This document shows positions 35,125 through 44,755 of a DNA stretch of 64,000 bases, one piece after another (the first letter of the stretch is position 1; each line of letters begins with the position of its first letter). This DNA comes from Acinetobacter nosocomialis NIPH 2119 (GTDB lineage: Bacteria; Pseudomonadota; Gammaproteobacteria; Pseudomonadales; Moraxellaceae), in assembly GCF_000368085.1 (NCBI RefSeq), contig NZ_KB849239.1, positions 192,544-256,543 of the forward strand, given 5' to 3'. The notes under the pieces were generated by a model that was given only the letters and a program-made list of their open reading frames with translations, searched no databases and was not told the origin of the DNA. The translations under genes and the position numbers were made by a program.

Positions 35125-35736
35125 ATGCGCGGTTTATATCTCATTACCAATGATGACCCAATCGAATTATTATTAGAAAAACTAGACGCTGCACTCGCAA
35201 CCCATCAAATCGCAATTTTACAGTACCGCCGTAAAAAAGTAGACAAAGCCGATCAGCCTGCTGAAGTTGAACAGATTAAAGGTTTATGTGAAAAATATCA
35301 GGTTCCTTTTGTCATTAATGATGATTTAAAACTGGCTGCAAAGTTTGGTTTAGGTGTGCATTTAGGACAAAGTGACGGTGAAATTACCGATGCAAAATCA
35401 CAGTTACCAGAAAGCGTCATTATTGGCCGTACTTGCTTAAACTCATTAGAACTTGCCCAAAAAGCAATTGCTGATGGCGCAACTTATGTTGCCTTTGGCG
35501 CTGTGTATGCAACTGCGACTAAACCGGAAGCAGGTAATGTAGGTATAGAAGTGATTAGGCAAGCAGCAGCTCAGTATGATTTACCTATTTGTGCAATTGG
35601 TGGTTTAACAGTTGAAAACTCAAAACCCGTGATTGAGGCTGGAGCTGACCTCTGCGCAGTCATTAGTGATATATTAGGTCGATCAACTGCTGAAATTCCT
35701 GCCCGTGTACAAGCGTGGGCACAATTATTTTCTTAA
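35125..35736 (+). CDS. thiE: Thiamine-phosphate synthase
   Basis: Cytosolic enzyme that joins the thiazole and pyrimidine moieties to make thiamine monophosphate. The 203 residues form a TIM barrel with the expected motifs: LQYRRKK near residue 34, VINDDLKLAAKFGLGVHLGQSD, IIGRTC, FGAVYATATKP and the phosphate-binding end CAIGGLT. It starts at ATG 35125. hemL begins 42 bases after the stop without a terminator between them, so the two are probably co-transcribed. Confidence 0.95.
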   Translation: MRGLYLITNDDPIELLLEKLDAALATHQIAILQYRRKKVDKADQPAEVEQIKGLCEKYQVPFVINDDLKLAAKFGLGVHLGQSDGEITDAKSQLPESVIIGRTCLNSLELAQKAIADGATYVAFGAVYATATKPEAGNVGIEVIRQAAAQYDLPICAIGGLTVENSKPVIEAGADLCAVISDILGRSTAEIPARVQAWAQLFS

Positions 35737-35777
35737 GCTTTCAAAATTATTTTTAGATATTTAAGACGAGCATTTCC

Positions 35778-37076
35778 ATGAGTTTATCTCCAAAGCAAGA
35801 ACAGTTATTTAAACAAGCCAGCAAACACATTCCAGGTGGTGTGAACTCTCCGGTACGTGCCTTTAATGGCGTTGGAGGAACACCGGTTTTCATCGAGAAA
35901 GCCAAAGGTGCGTATTTATGGGATGTAGATGGCAAGCGCTATGTAGATTATGTTGGCTCTTGGGGACCAATGATTTTGGGCCATGCTCATCCAGATATTA
36001 TTAAAGCTGTACAAACAGCAGCAGAAGATGGTTTAAGTTTTGGTGCACCAACCGTACACGAAACTACATTGGCAGATATCATTTGTGAAATCATGCCATC
36101 TATTGAATTGGTACGTATGACCAACTCAGGTACAGAAGCAACTATGACTGCTATTCGTTTAGCACGTGGTTATACTGGCCGTGACAAGATTGTGAAGTTT
36201 GAAGGTTGTTACCACGGACACTCTGACTCTTTATTAGTAAAAGCAGGTTCTGGTTTATTAACTAAAGGTGAGGGTGAACCAACATCGAAAGGTGTACCAG
36301 CTGACTTCGCTAAACACACTTTAACGCTGCCATATAACGATATTGCAGCATTAAAAGAATGCTTTGCAAAATTTGGTCATGAAATTGCGGGTGTCATTAT
36401 TGAACCTGTCGCAGGTAACATGAATATGGTGAAACCAATTGATGGTTTCTTACAAGCGATTCGTGATGTGTGTGATGAATATAAATCTGTATTCATTATT
36501 GATGAAGTAATGACTGGTTTCCGCGTTGCATTAGGCGGTGCTCAGTCAGTTTACAACGTTAAACCTGACTTAACGACTTTGGGTAAAATTATTGGTGCGG
36601 GCTTACCTGTAGGTGCATTTGGCGGTAAGCGTGAAATCATGGAATGCATCGCACCTTTAGGTGGTGTATACCAAGCGGGGACTTTATCTGGTAACCCACT
36701 TGCTATGCGTGCTGGTATTGAAATGTTTAAACATTTACGTCAACCGGATTTTTACAGCAAATTATCGGCTCAACTTGAAAAGTTACTTGCAGGCTTACAA
36801 GCAGCAGCAGATGAAGCAGGTATTCCATTTAAAACTCAGCAAGCGGGCGCAATGTTTGGTCTTTACTTTACCGACCAAGAAGATATTACAAGCTTTGACT
36901 CTATGTTGGCATGTGATATTGAAGCTTTCAAAAAGTTCTTCCATGGCATGTTAAAGCGCGGTGTAAACTTGGCGCCGTCAGCATTTGAAGCAGGCTTTAT
37001 TTCATCTGCTCATTCAGATGAAGATATTGAATATACGATTCAGGCTGCAAAAGAAACCTTCGCCGAAATGAAGTAA
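35778..37076 (+). CDS. hemL: Glutamate-1-semialdehyde 2,1-aminomutase
   Basis: PLP enzyme that makes 5-aminolevulinate, the first committed tetrapyrrole precursor, in the C5 pathway. The 432 residues are the usual length. The PLP-binding lysine is K270 in [17 protein letters not shown], and the cofactor aspartate lies in [23 protein letters not shown] and [16 protein letters not shown] are also conserved. It follows thiE closely and ends at a strong terminator, so it is probably the last gene of a thiE-hemL unit. Confidence 0.97.
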   Translation: MSLSPKQEQLFKQASKHIPGGVNSPVRAFNGVGGTPVFIEKAKGAYLWDVDGKRYVDYVGSWGPMILGHAHPDIIKAVQTAAEDGLSFGAPTVHETTLADIICEIMPSIELVRMTNSGTEATMTAIRLARGYTGRDKIVKFEGCYHGHSDSLLVKAGSGLLTKGEGEPTSKGVPADFAKHTLTLPYNDIAALKECFAKFGHEIAGVIIEPVAGNMNMVKPIDGFLQAIRDVCDEYKSVFIIDEVMTGFRVALGGAQSVYNVKPDLTTLGKIIGAGLPVGAFGGKREIMECIAPLGGVYQAGTLSGNPLAMRAGIEMFKHLRQPDFYSKLSAQLEKLLAGLQAAADEAGIPFKTQQAGAMFGLYFTDQEDITSFDSMLACDIEAFKKFFHGMLKRGVNLAPSAFEAGFISSAHSDEDIEYTIQAAKETFAEMK

Positions 37077-37080
37077 GCAA

Positions 37081-37108
37081 AAAGGCCCGTTTTAAACGGG
37101 CCTTTTAA
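37081..37108 (+). terminator. Terminator of thiE-hemL
   Basis: Perfect 12-base stem AAAGGCCCGTTT / AAACGGGCCTTT with a one-base centre, just after the hemL stop. Confidence 0.9.
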
Positions 37109-37138
37109 TTTGAGCTATTTTTATATTTGTAGAGAACA

Positions 37139-37843
37139 ATGTTTTATCCCTTACCTCGAAAAATCCAGTTAGCCGCAAGTACTTCAAATTGGCCTATTGA
37201 ATCTACGCATAGCATTTTGCTCATGGTTGGGTTAAATGAACTTGAAAATACCCCTGAATGGATGAACCAACCATTAGCCGATCATTTAGAAATGCTAAGC
37301 AAAAGAGCACAGGCACTCGAAATTCCAGTTATGATGATTCAGTCATCTCAACTTCAACAGGCCATGTTACAGCTTGGGCAACAGTTGTCATCAAACCCTC
37401 AGGCACAAGTGATAATGGCGGGAAATTTATCACCGCTGTTCAAACAAGTCATGCAGCTTGTTTTATCGATTACAGATTATGTAGCTGTTGTAAATGATGC
37501 AATCTTGGCGACTAGTTTAGAGCAGCATGTACAGTGGATTGAAAAAATCAGTTTTGACTCCATTCAACATATAAACACACAGGCATTAATGCGTTTATGG
37601 TCTTTAAGTGCACCGTCGTCTCAAGTGTTATCCGAGAAAGGAATTTTATTGGCAGTTGCTGAACAGGTTGGGCGGCATCCAATGGAAATTCATCCAGAAA
37701 TAGATTTAAGAAACTACGGTTTAGAAACTGCTGGAGTCAATTATCTGTTGGAATTATGGTGCGCGAACGGTGCGAGTCTAAGTGCTGAAGAGCTGATGCA
37801 AACACCCACCTTGCAACATATTATGCAGTTATTGAAGCGCTAA
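37139..37843 (+). CDS. EntB-like isochorismatase/aryl-carrier protein that has lost its key residues
   Basis: The 234 residues align by eye with EntB/VibB, which fuse an isochorismatase to an aryl carrier domain for siderophore synthesis. Matching landmarks are PLPRKIQLAAS at the start, EIPVMMIQSS, QVIMAGN, and a carrier domain from about 165 with ENLRNYG-like DLRNYGLET and TPTLQHIMQLL. Key residues are missing: the catalytic aspartate strand LLIHDMQ reads LLMVGLN, about 40 residues carrying the active-site lysine region are absent, and the phosphopantetheine serine of GLDS is threonine (GLET, T197). The frame is intact. It therefore looks like a retained non-catalytic relative. No siderophore genes are adjacent. 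The homology is inferred by eye. Confidence 0.65.
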   Translation: MFYPLPRKIQLAASTSNWPIESTHSILLMVGLNELENTPEWMNQPLADHLEMLSKRAQALEIPVMMIQSSQLQQAMLQLGQQLSSNPQAQVIMAGNLSPLFKQVMQLVLSITDYVAVVNDAILATSLEQHVQWIEKISFDSIQHINTQALMRLWSLSAPSSQVLSEKGILLAVAEQVGRHPMEIHPEIDLRNYGLETAGVNYLLELWCANGASLSAEELMQTPTLQHIMQLLKR

Positions 37844-37975
37844 TCGGCTTTAGCCATAAAGTGAATCATAATATTTGCAAATTCTGTTGTTAATTTACCC
37901 GAACGGCATTGTAATTCGGACGTAAGCTTTTTATTATTGCCCGCTTGTTTTTCATCTTACCTTGGGAATACAACT

Positions 37976-38614
37976 TTGAGTGATTTTCTAAGTGAACATC
38001 TGATCTATCGTGATGATGATTTTATGGTGATTCATAAACCTTCGGACATTTTGAGTGTGCCAGGGAAAGGTGATTTACATGACAGCGTTTTGACAAGACT
38101 GGTGGCAATTGAACCACGAACTTTGCTCATTCACCGCCTTGACCGTGATACCTCGGGTATTTTGGTTTTTGGGTTATCTAAGCGTGGACAAAGTGCGATT
38201 GCACGCCAATTTCAAGACCGTCAAACTTCGAAAATATATGAAGCGCTAGTTGCAGGCCATCTAGACGGCGAAGGAACTGTTGATATCCCTGTCGTCTATG
38301 ACCCGAGTCGACCACCTTTACATATTGTCGATGCTTCTCATAACAAACCTGCTTTAACACATTGGCAGGCGATCGAACATTTCCAGATTCAGGGACAACC
38401 GGTTACGCGTGTCAAATTAACACCGATTACCGGACGTTCTCATCAACTCCGTGTACACATGCAATATCTGGGACATCCGATTGTAGGTGATACATTGTAT
38501 GCAACACCGGAACAATTACTTGTTCCTCGTCTGTGCTTGCATGCCAAACAGTTAAGCTTTAATCATCCTGTCACAGGGGAATCATTAACGTTTAACTGTC
38601 CTGTACCGTTTTAA
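37976..38614 (+). CDS. RluA-family pseudouridine synthase
   Basis: RNA pseudouridine synthase of the RluA family, about 213 residues. The catalytic aspartate lies in the signature LIHRLDRDTSGILVFG. Other family motifs are FMVIHKPSDILSVPG, QDRQTSKIYEALV and ITGRSHQLRVHMQYLGHPIVGDTLY. There is no S4 domain, as in RluA itself, which modifies U746 of 23S rRNA and U32 of several tRNAs. The open frame has no ATG near its 5' end. TTG 37976, with GGGAA seven bases upstream, is preferred over TTG 37937. The exact RNA target is not determined by sequence. Confidence 0.85.
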   Translation: MSDFLSEHLIYRDDDFMVIHKPSDILSVPGKGDLHDSVLTRLVAIEPRTLLIHRLDRDTSGILVFGLSKRGQSAIARQFQDRQTSKIYEALVAGHLDGEGTVDIPVVYDPSRPPLHIVDASHNKPALTHWQAIEHFQIQGQPVTRVKLTPITGRSHQLRVHMQYLGHPIVGDTLYATPEQLLVPRLCLHAKQLSFNHPVTGESLTFNCPVPF

Positions 38615-38767
38615 TGTAAAAACTTTCAATGAGTAATTTTTGTAGCGAAATAATTTAATTGGTTTCTGCTGCAAAATTTTGCTTTAAAGACTACATAAAA
38701 AGATGCAAAAATAAGCTAATTTGCATCGTACAATATGTAGTGCGAACTTGAGAAAAAGGTGGAAAAA

Positions 38768-41596
38768 TTGCAGCAGTATGCTATTGGTCAACGTTGGCTA
38801 TCAGATACAGAGACTGAGCTCGGTTTAGGCGTTCTTATTGATGTAGATGAAAGATCTGTCAGCATTTTATTCCCCAAGAGTGATGAAACGCGTGTCTATG
38901 CACGTAATAACGCACCATTATCTCGTATCATCTTTAACACAAACGATGAAGTTCAAGATCAAGAAGGCCAAAAGTGGACTGTTGAGTCGGTTGAAGACCG
39001 CCATGGCGTTTTGCGTTACAACGTAGTTCGTACCTTAGAAAATGGCGAACAAGAACGTAAAGCGCTCAATGAAACTCGTATCGGTGCACAAATTCAGTTA
39101 TCAAAACCTTTAGATCGTTTGCTGGCAAGCCAGATCGATTATAAAGAGTGGTATGACTTACGCATTGAAGCCATGCTAATGCAAGCGCAAATGCAAACCA
39201 GTCCATTACGCGGCTTGGTTGGTGCACGCGTTGGTTTAATCCCACATCAACTCTATATTGCACATGAAGTCGGTAAACGTTTTGCACCACGTGTTTTACT
39301 TGCCGATGAAGTAGGTTTAGGTAAAACAATTGAAGCTGGTTTGATTATCCATCAACAGCTTAAAACTGGTCGTTCAGAACGTATCCTCATCTTAGTCCCT
39401 GATTCGCTGCAATATCAGTGGATGATTGAAATGCGTCGCCGTTTCAACTTGCAATTTTCTCTGTTCGATTTAACCCGTACTGCGTCTATTAAAGAACATG
39501 ATCCAGAGCTTAACCCGTTCTTAACTGAGCAATGTATTATTGCCAGTGTAGATTTGATGGTGGACCATGACGATTTACGTGAGCAAGCACTAGAAGCTGG
39601 TTTCGATTTACTCGTTGTCGATGAAGCGCATCATTTAATGTGGAGCGAAGAAGAAGGCGGTAATGATCGTTACGACTTAGTTGAAGAGCTTGCTGAAAAT
39701 ACGGCTGGTGTATTACTTCTTACAGCAACACCTGAACAGCTTGGTGTAGAAAGTCACTTTGCACGCTTACGTTTGTTAGATCCGCAGCGCTTTAGTAGTT
39801 TAGAGCGTTTCTTAGATGAAGAAGCGCAATATCAGCAAACTGCTCAAGTTGCAGAAGTATTGATGTCAGATGAACCTTTAACTCAAGAGCATTTAACTGC
39901 TTTAGAAGGTTTATTGGGTCATTCAATTGAAGATCAGCCTGAACAACGTTTCAGAGCGATTCATGAGTTGTTAGACCGTCATGGTACAGGGCGTATTTTA
40001 TTCCGTAATACGCGTGAAGCGATTCAAGGTTTCCCAGGCCGTGATTGCCAACCAGCACCTTTGCCAGCGCCAGAAGATTGGTCAAAAGACGGTAAACTAC
40101 GTGAGCAAATGTGGCCAGAAGAAGCACAAATTGATGGATCATGGATGCAAAATGACCCACGTGTGCCATGGTTAATGGAAATTCTACGTAAAGAACTTAA
40201 ACATAAAAAAGTTCTTTTAATTGCACGTAGTGGCCCTGTAGTTGAATCTTTAGAAAGCGCACTTCGTTTGCATGCAGGTATTCGTACTGCAATGTTCCAT
40301 GAAGGCATGAGTTTACTTGAGCGTGACCAAGCGGCTGCTTACTTTGCAGAAGAAAGCTATGGTGCTCAAATTTTACTGTGTTCAGAAATTGGTTCAGAAG
40401 GTCGTAACTTCCAGTTTGCGAGTGATCTCATTTTATTTGATTTGCCTGCAAACCCAGATGTTTTAGAACAACGTATTGGTCGTTTAGACCGTATTGGTCA
40501 AGAAAACCGTATTCAAATTCATGTACCTTACTTAATGGGCACCGCTCAAGAGCGTATGTTCCGTTGGTACAATGAAGCATTAAATATTTTTAGCAATATT
40601 TCTCCGACAGCTCAAACGCTGCAAGAAAACTTTATTGTTGAATTAAAAGACTGCTTACTTTCAGATCAAGGCCAAACATTCGAAGACTTACTCGAAGAAG
40701 TCAATGTTCAACGTCAAGCTTTAGAAACAGAGTTACAAGCTGGTCGAGATCGCTTGCTTGAATACAACTCATGTCGTCCTATCGTTGCACAAGAAATTGT
40801 TCAAGCCTTAGAAGACTACGATGACAACACAACATTACCTATGTTTGTGAAGCGTTTTATGTCTTCAACCAATATCGATTTTGATGAGCAAAGTAACGGT
40901 ACGGTTATTATTCGTCCAACAGACCAAATGCAAGTACAAGGTTTGGCACTAGACGAAGAAGGTATGACAGCTACCTTCTACCGTGATCAAGCACAAATGC
41001 GTGAAGACGCTCAATACCTGACTTTAGAGCATCCGTTCATTGAAAGTGTAATGGAAATGATCCGTACACAATCATTTGGTAGTACTAATGTTGCTGTTCT
41101 TAAGTCAAATGCATTAAAGCAAGGTTCTGTATTACTTGAAGTTTGGTTTAAAGTTGATGTAGTTGCACCAAAATCTTTGAACTTGCCATCAAGCTTGCCA
41201 AAACAGCTCATTCGCGTGTTGTTAAGTGAAAATGGTCAGGACTTGTCTGAAAAGATCGATCCAACCATTTTAAAACCATATTTGCACCATTTAGATGGCA
41301 ATAGCTGCCGCCAAGTGGTTAAAGCTCGCCGTGAAGTAATTGAAGAGCGTTATAGACAAGCGCTTGATATTGCTAAAGTAGGCTTGCCACAGTTACAACA
41401 GCAGGCAAAAGAGCATTATGGTAGTAAATGGCAATACGAGATTGACCGCTTAACTTATTTAAAACAGTTCAACCCAAGTATTCGTCAAGACGAAATTGAG
41501 CGCTTACAGAAGTTGCAAAAAGAAGGCTTGAGTTTACTCGATGGCTTAACTGTAACTCCAGAAGCGATTCAAGTACTTGTGGTGGTTAAACCATAA
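38768..41596 (+). CDS. rapA: RNA polymerase-associated ATPase RapA
   Basis: SWI2/SNF2-type ATPase that recycles RNA polymerase. About 943 residues, close to E. coli RapA (968). Two N-terminal Tudor-like domains come first (YAIGQRWLSDTETELGLG). They are followed by the helicase motor with Walker A ADEVGLGKT (K186), the DEAH box in VVDEAHHLMW, LLLTATP, and C-terminal motor motifs LCSEIGSEGRNF and QRIGRLDRIGQ. The longest frame starts at GTG 38759, but TTG 38768 has AGGTGG five bases upstream and matches the E. coli N-terminus. It is monocistronic and ends at a bidirectional terminator. Confidence 0.96.
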   Translation: MQQYAIGQRWLSDTETELGLGVLIDVDERSVSILFPKSDETRVYARNNAPLSRIIFNTNDEVQDQEGQKWTVESVEDRHGVLRYNVVRTLENGEQERKALNETRIGAQIQLSKPLDRLLASQIDYKEWYDLRIEAMLMQAQMQTSPLRGLVGARVGLIPHQLYIAHEVGKRFAPRVLLADEVGLGKTIEAGLIIHQQLKTGRSERILILVPDSLQYQWMIEMRRRFNLQFSLFDLTRTASIKEHDPELNPFLTEQCIIASVDLMVDHDDLREQALEAGFDLLVVDEAHHLMWSEEEGGNDRYDLVEELAENTAGVLLLTATPEQLGVESHFARLRLLDPQRFSSLERFLDEEAQYQQTAQVAEVLMSDEPLTQEHLTALEGLLGHSIEDQPEQRFRAIHELLDRHGTGRILFRNTREAIQGFPGRDCQPAPLPAPEDWSKDGKLREQMWPEEAQIDGSWMQNDPRVPWLMEILRKELKHKKVLLIARSGPVVESLESALRLHAGIRTAMFHEGMSLLERDQAAAYFAEESYGAQILLCSEIGSEGRNFQFASDLILFDLPANPDVLEQRIGRLDRIGQENRIQIHVPYLMGTAQERMFRWYNEALNIFSNISPTAQTLQENFIVELKDCLLSDQGQTFEDLLEEVNVQRQALETELQAGRDRLLEYNSCRPIVAQEIVQALEDYDDNTTLPMFVKRFMSSTNIDFDEQSNGTVIIRPTDQMQVQGLALDEEGMTATFYRDQAQMREDAQYLTLEHPFIESVMEMIRTQSFGSTNVAVLKSNALKQGSVLLEVWFKVDVVAPKSLNLPSSLPKQLIRVLLSENGQDLSEKIDPTILKPYLHHLDGNSCRQVVKARREVIEERYRQALDIAKVGLPQLQQQAKEHYGSKWQYEIDRLTYLKQFNPSIRQDEIERLQKLQKEGLSLLDGLTVTPEAIQVLVVVKP

Positions 41597-41608
41597 GTAG
41601 GAAATCAT

Positions 41609-41635
41609 AAAAAAGCGCCGTTACGGCGCTTTTTT
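41609..41635. terminator. Bidirectional terminator between rapA and the AI-2E family gene
   Basis: Perfect 12-base stem AAAAAAGCGCCG / CGGCGCTTTTTT with a TTA loop. Confidence 0.95.
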
Positions 41636-41651
41636 ATTGAGTAAAATTTAA

Positions 41652-42668
41652 CTAAATCATTCTGGCATCTTTTAATTCTAGTTTTAAATAGGCATAAAAG
41701 ATTGGTGCTGCAATCAATCCACCTAAACCAAAAATTGACTCAAAAATTAACATTGCCAATAAAATTTCCCATGCATTGGCATTAATTTTATGTCCAATAA
41801 TTTTCGCATTAATAAAATATTCTAACTTATGTACTAATACGAGATAGAGCAGAGCAACGCCTGCTAGACCGAGTGAAACCGTCAATGCAGCAATAAAAGT
41901 GAGCGTATTTGAAATTAAGTTGCCTAAAATTGGAATGAGACCAAACAAAAAAGTAAGAATGGTTAAGGTTTTGGCGAAAGGGAGGTGAACACCCCAAATC
42001 GGCAATATTACAAATGCAAATAATATAAAGAGCAGCGTATTAATTGCTGAAATTTTAATTTGAGCAAAAACGACGTTTCTAAAAGAAATTGATAACTTTT
42101 GAATACGTTGAATGAGTAAAGACTTAAATATAGGCTGTGGTGTTCGACGGTGAAAGCCATGAATAGCTACCAAAATACCAATAATAAGGCCCATAATCAT
42201 CGTTACGAAGTTATGTAAGATATCGGAACTGGCATTTTTTAATGTCGTCACGTTATCTTTCATAAACGCAAAAATTTCATCTTTTAGTTCTGTAACGCTG
42301 TCTGGAATATAACCGGGAAGATATTTGCCAATTTCGGTTTGTAAGTGTAATAGCGTTTGATCGACTTTATTGTTGATATTATGGATACCTACACCTTTTA
42401 AGTCATAAACCACAAAGCTAATTAAACTTGTAATGAAAAAGGCGATGAGTGAAACCGTGATAATACTGAGTAAAATACTAATAAAAATGCGGGCTCTTTG
42501 ACCATCAATATAACGTTCAACAATAGAGCTTAAACTAATAATAATTTCATAAATGAGAAAGCCAGCAAAAAAGCTTGCTAAGAGATGCAAGGGGATAACC
42601 GAAAGCAAAAAAATGCCCATCAGAATATAACTTGCAATCAGGCTTTGACGATTACTCAAACTTTGCAT
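41652..42668 (-). CDS. AI-2E family transporter
   Basis: Polytopic inner-membrane protein of 338 residues of the AI-2E (PF01594) family. About eight hydrophobic helices surround a hydrophilic segment (about 85-140). The C-terminal part has the characteristic LIPILGNLISNT and ANAWEILLAMLIFESIFGLGGLIAAPIFYAYLK. Family members have been linked to autoinducer-2 export or to Na+/H+ exchange, so the name does not fix the substrate. It converges with rapA and is preceded by about 170 AT-rich bases. Confidence 0.88.
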   Translation of the reverse strand: MQSLSNRQSLIASYILMGIFLLSVIPLHLLASFFAGFLIYEIIISLSSIVERYIDGQRARIFISILLSIITVSLIAFFITSLISFVVYDLKGVGIHNINNKVDQTLLHLQTEIGKYLPGYIPDSVTELKDEIFAFMKDNVTTLKNASSDILHNFVTMIMGLIIGILVAIHGFHRRTPQPIFKSLLIQRIQKLSISFRNVVFAQIKISAINTLLFILFAFVILPIWGVHLPFAKTLTILTFLFGLIPILGNLISNTLTFIAALTVSLGLAGVALLYLVLVHKLEYFINAKIIGHKINANAWEILLAMLIFESIFGLGGLIAAPIFYAYLKLELKDARMI

Positions 42669-42797
42669 GTGAATCCCTAAATATCGTGGGGAAATATGGG
42701 TATGTATTGCTAGAATAATAATTACTTATACTCTTGCATGTTGGTTGCTTCAATCTACGAATTATATTTTTATCAAGAAACTGGTATATCTGTATAA

Positions 42798-42827
42798 AAA
42801 ATGGCTTGTAAAATCACAAACCATTTT
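42798..42827 (-). terminator. Terminator of the FabR-like regulator gene
   Basis: Twelve-base stem AAAATGGCTTGT / ACAAACCATTTT with one G-U pair on the RNA, followed by a T-run on the minus strand. Confidence 0.8.
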
Positions 42828-42836
42828 ATGTTGAAT

Positions 42837-43532
42837 TTATCGTATTTTTGCTTCGTCTAGATGACGGGCACCTTCTAAAATCATTCTTATCATAATCATG
42901 GTTTGTTCTGCGACTTCTGCACGTTGATGAACCGGAAGATCAATCACCTTAGCACCCATATGAAATACAAGTTGCGTAATTGCTTTTGCAACGAGTTCTG
43001 GATGGTATAGATGGTTGTTGTTTAATCGCTCTAGACGGATTAAATCTTCTTGTAGTTCTTGCTGGAAGAAGTTGAGCTGGCGGTCTACAGCAGCTTTATA
43101 AGATGCAGAACCTGTAAAACCTTCGCGTAACAATAAACTTAAATTACCTTCATCTGCATCAAGCTGCTGAAGAAAAATCTCTACAGAACTACGAATAATA
43201 CTGTCTTGAAAAGATGCCCGTAGACGAGCTTGACGAATAATCTTACGTAAAACGATACCTGCACGGTCAATGAGTGAAATGGCTAATTCATCAATATCTT
43301 TAAAGTGGCGATAAAAGCTGTTTGGTGCGATACCAGCTTCTCTCGCAACTTCACGTAAGCTGAGTGAGGCGATACTTTTTTGTGGACCAATCAGGTTAAG
43401 TGCAGCCTGAAAAAGTTCCTCTTTAGTAATCGTCGCTTTTCTTCCAACAGAACGCGTTACTGTTTTTATTTCAATGACATCTTGTGAAGAGCTTGTGTCA
43501 TTTTGGCTCTGAGAAAGTGAGGTTTGGGTCAT
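42837..43532 (-). CDS. TetR-family regulator, FabR/DesT-like
   Basis: About 231 residues. A Ser/Gln-rich N-terminal tail precedes a TetR helix-turn-helix (about 30-85) with the FabR-like sequence SLREVAREAGIAPNSFYRHFKDIDELAISLIDRAG. The helical ligand domain follows. FabR and DesT control unsaturated fatty acid synthesis by sensing acyl-CoA saturation. This gene is divergent from a ferredoxin reductase-desaturase pair, as desT is in Pseudomonas, so it probably represses that pair. The longest frame begins at a TTG at 43541; ATG 43532 is preferred. Confidence 0.87.
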   Translation of the reverse strand: MTQTSLSQSQNDTSSSQDVIEIKTVTRSVGRKATITKEELFQAALNLIGPQKSIASLSLREVAREAGIAPNSFYRHFKDIDELAISLIDRAGIVLRKIIRQARLRASFQDSIIRSSVEIFLQQLDADEGNLSLLLREGFTGSASYKAAVDRQLNFFQQELQEDLIRLERLNNNHLYHPELVAKAITQLVFHMGAKVIDLPVHQRAEVAEQTMIMIRMILEGARHLDEAKIR

Positions 43533-43610
43533 GCTTTTCAATATATTCTTAAACTCTCTGGATTATAGCGTTAGACAAGGAACTTGTGAAATTGTAATTA
43601 AAAGTACGGG

Positions 43611-43640
43611 TGTATATACAAATATATATACATGTGTATA
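43611..43640. promoter_or_regulatory. Putative operator/promoter of the desaturase operon
   Basis: TGTATATACA (43611-43620) is a perfect ten-base palindrome. It is followed at once by AATATATATACATGTGTATA, which repeats the TATATACA element and contains a near-palindrome. It lies between the FabR-like gene and the ferredoxin reductase gene, about 35-60 bases before the latter. Confidence 0.5.
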
Positions 43641-43672
43641 ATAATTAAAAAAGAGCGACAGAGCCCTCAGTT

Positions 43673-44743
43673 ATGCAAGCAATCGAAAAGAGAAATTCTC
43701 TATTCAATTCATTAACACAAGCCGTATTTGATAAAGATATGGCGAGTTTCTGGCTACAAAAAATAAATCCCTTATGGTCTGTACAGCACGGACTCGTTCA
43801 AATTGTAAAAAAAGAATTCGTAGCTCATGACACTGTGAGCCTTACTTTAAAATGCAACCGTTTGGTCAAAATGGGAGCAGCAGGTCAGCATCATCCAGTG
43901 ATTGTTGAAATTGCGGGCCGCCGTTATGAACGTACTTATAGCTTGACACAAATCGATGCAGAGCACTTACGTTTAACCGTTAAAAAAGTTGCTGATGGTG
44001 TTGTTAGTAATTGGTTCATTGCTGAAAGTAAGATTGGTGATATTTTTGAGCTTGGTCAACCTTATGGTGATATGCAACAAAATATCCAGACACCAAAATT
44101 AATTATGTTAGCTGCTGGTAGTGGTATTACACCAATGTTGAGCTTAATCACAGCAATTAAGCAAAGCCAGCAATTAGAAAAAGTGCAGGTTCAGCTTTTA
44201 TATTGGGTAAAACAGCGTTCTGATGCTGCTTTTACAGAGTATTTCGAGCAAGTGGCTGAACAAAACCCAAATTTCAGCTATCAGGTGTTTTACACACAAG
44301 AAACACCAAATGATGAGCGCTTAAATGCTGAACATCTTGCTTTGGTTGATGATATTGAAAAAAGCACGGTCTACGCATGTGGTCCATCTGGCTTTGTTTC
44401 AACTGTCGAAGAGCTTTTTGAAAAAGCACCAGCCGTGCTTACTGAAGCGTTTAGTTTAAGCAATGCAAGTTCTGCAGATGATGTCGGTTATGTGAATGTC
44501 ACATTAACTCAGTCTAATAAAGTGATTGCAATTCCTAAGGGACAATCGATTTTGGTGAGCCTTGAGCATGAAGGTGTTAAGCCAACACACGGTTGCCGTA
44601 TGGGAATTTGTAATAAATGTGTTTGTAATAAAACGCAAGGTTCTACACGTAACCTACTAAACGGTAGTCAAAATACAGAACCAAGCCAGTTACTTAAAAT
44701 TTGTGTGAACTCAGCACAATCCGATCTAGTTATTGATCTTTAA
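43673..44743 (+). CDS. Ferredoxin-NAD(P)H reductase with 2Fe-2S domain, desaturase electron donor
   Basis: Flavin and iron-sulfur protein of 356 residues. The FAD domain contains RRYERTYSLTQ. The NAD(P)H domain follows with MLAAGSGITPMLSLI and YACGPSGFV. The C-terminal plant-type 2Fe-2S ferredoxin domain carries CRMGICNKC and a further cysteine near LLKICVNSAQS. It lies 12 bases upstream of the acyl desaturase gene, so it most likely passes electrons from NAD(P)H to that di-iron enzyme, as Rv3230c does for DesA3 in Mycobacterium. It is probably repressed by the FabR-like protein encoded divergently. Confidence 0.92.
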   Translation: MQAIEKRNSLFNSLTQAVFDKDMASFWLQKINPLWSVQHGLVQIVKKEFVAHDTVSLTLKCNRLVKMGAAGQHHPVIVEIAGRRYERTYSLTQIDAEHLRLTVKKVADGVVSNWFIAESKIGDIFELGQPYGDMQQNIQTPKLIMLAAGSGITPMLSLITAIKQSQQLEKVQVQLLYWVKQRSDAAFTEYFEQVAEQNPNFSYQVFYTQETPNDERLNAEHLALVDDIEKSTVYACGPSGFVSTVEELFEKAPAVLTEAFSLSNASSADDVGYVNVTLTQSNKVIAIPKGQSILVSLEHEGVKPTHGCRMGICNKCVCNKTQGSTRNLLNGSQNTEPSQLLKICVNSAQSDLVIDL

Positions 44744-44755
44744 GAGAGACCTCTT

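Noticed and set aside
41652..42668. Quorum-sensing autoinducer-2 exporter
   Set aside because: The family name is historical; members also act as ion exchangers and no luxS or AI-2 genes are nearby, so the specific role is not claimed.
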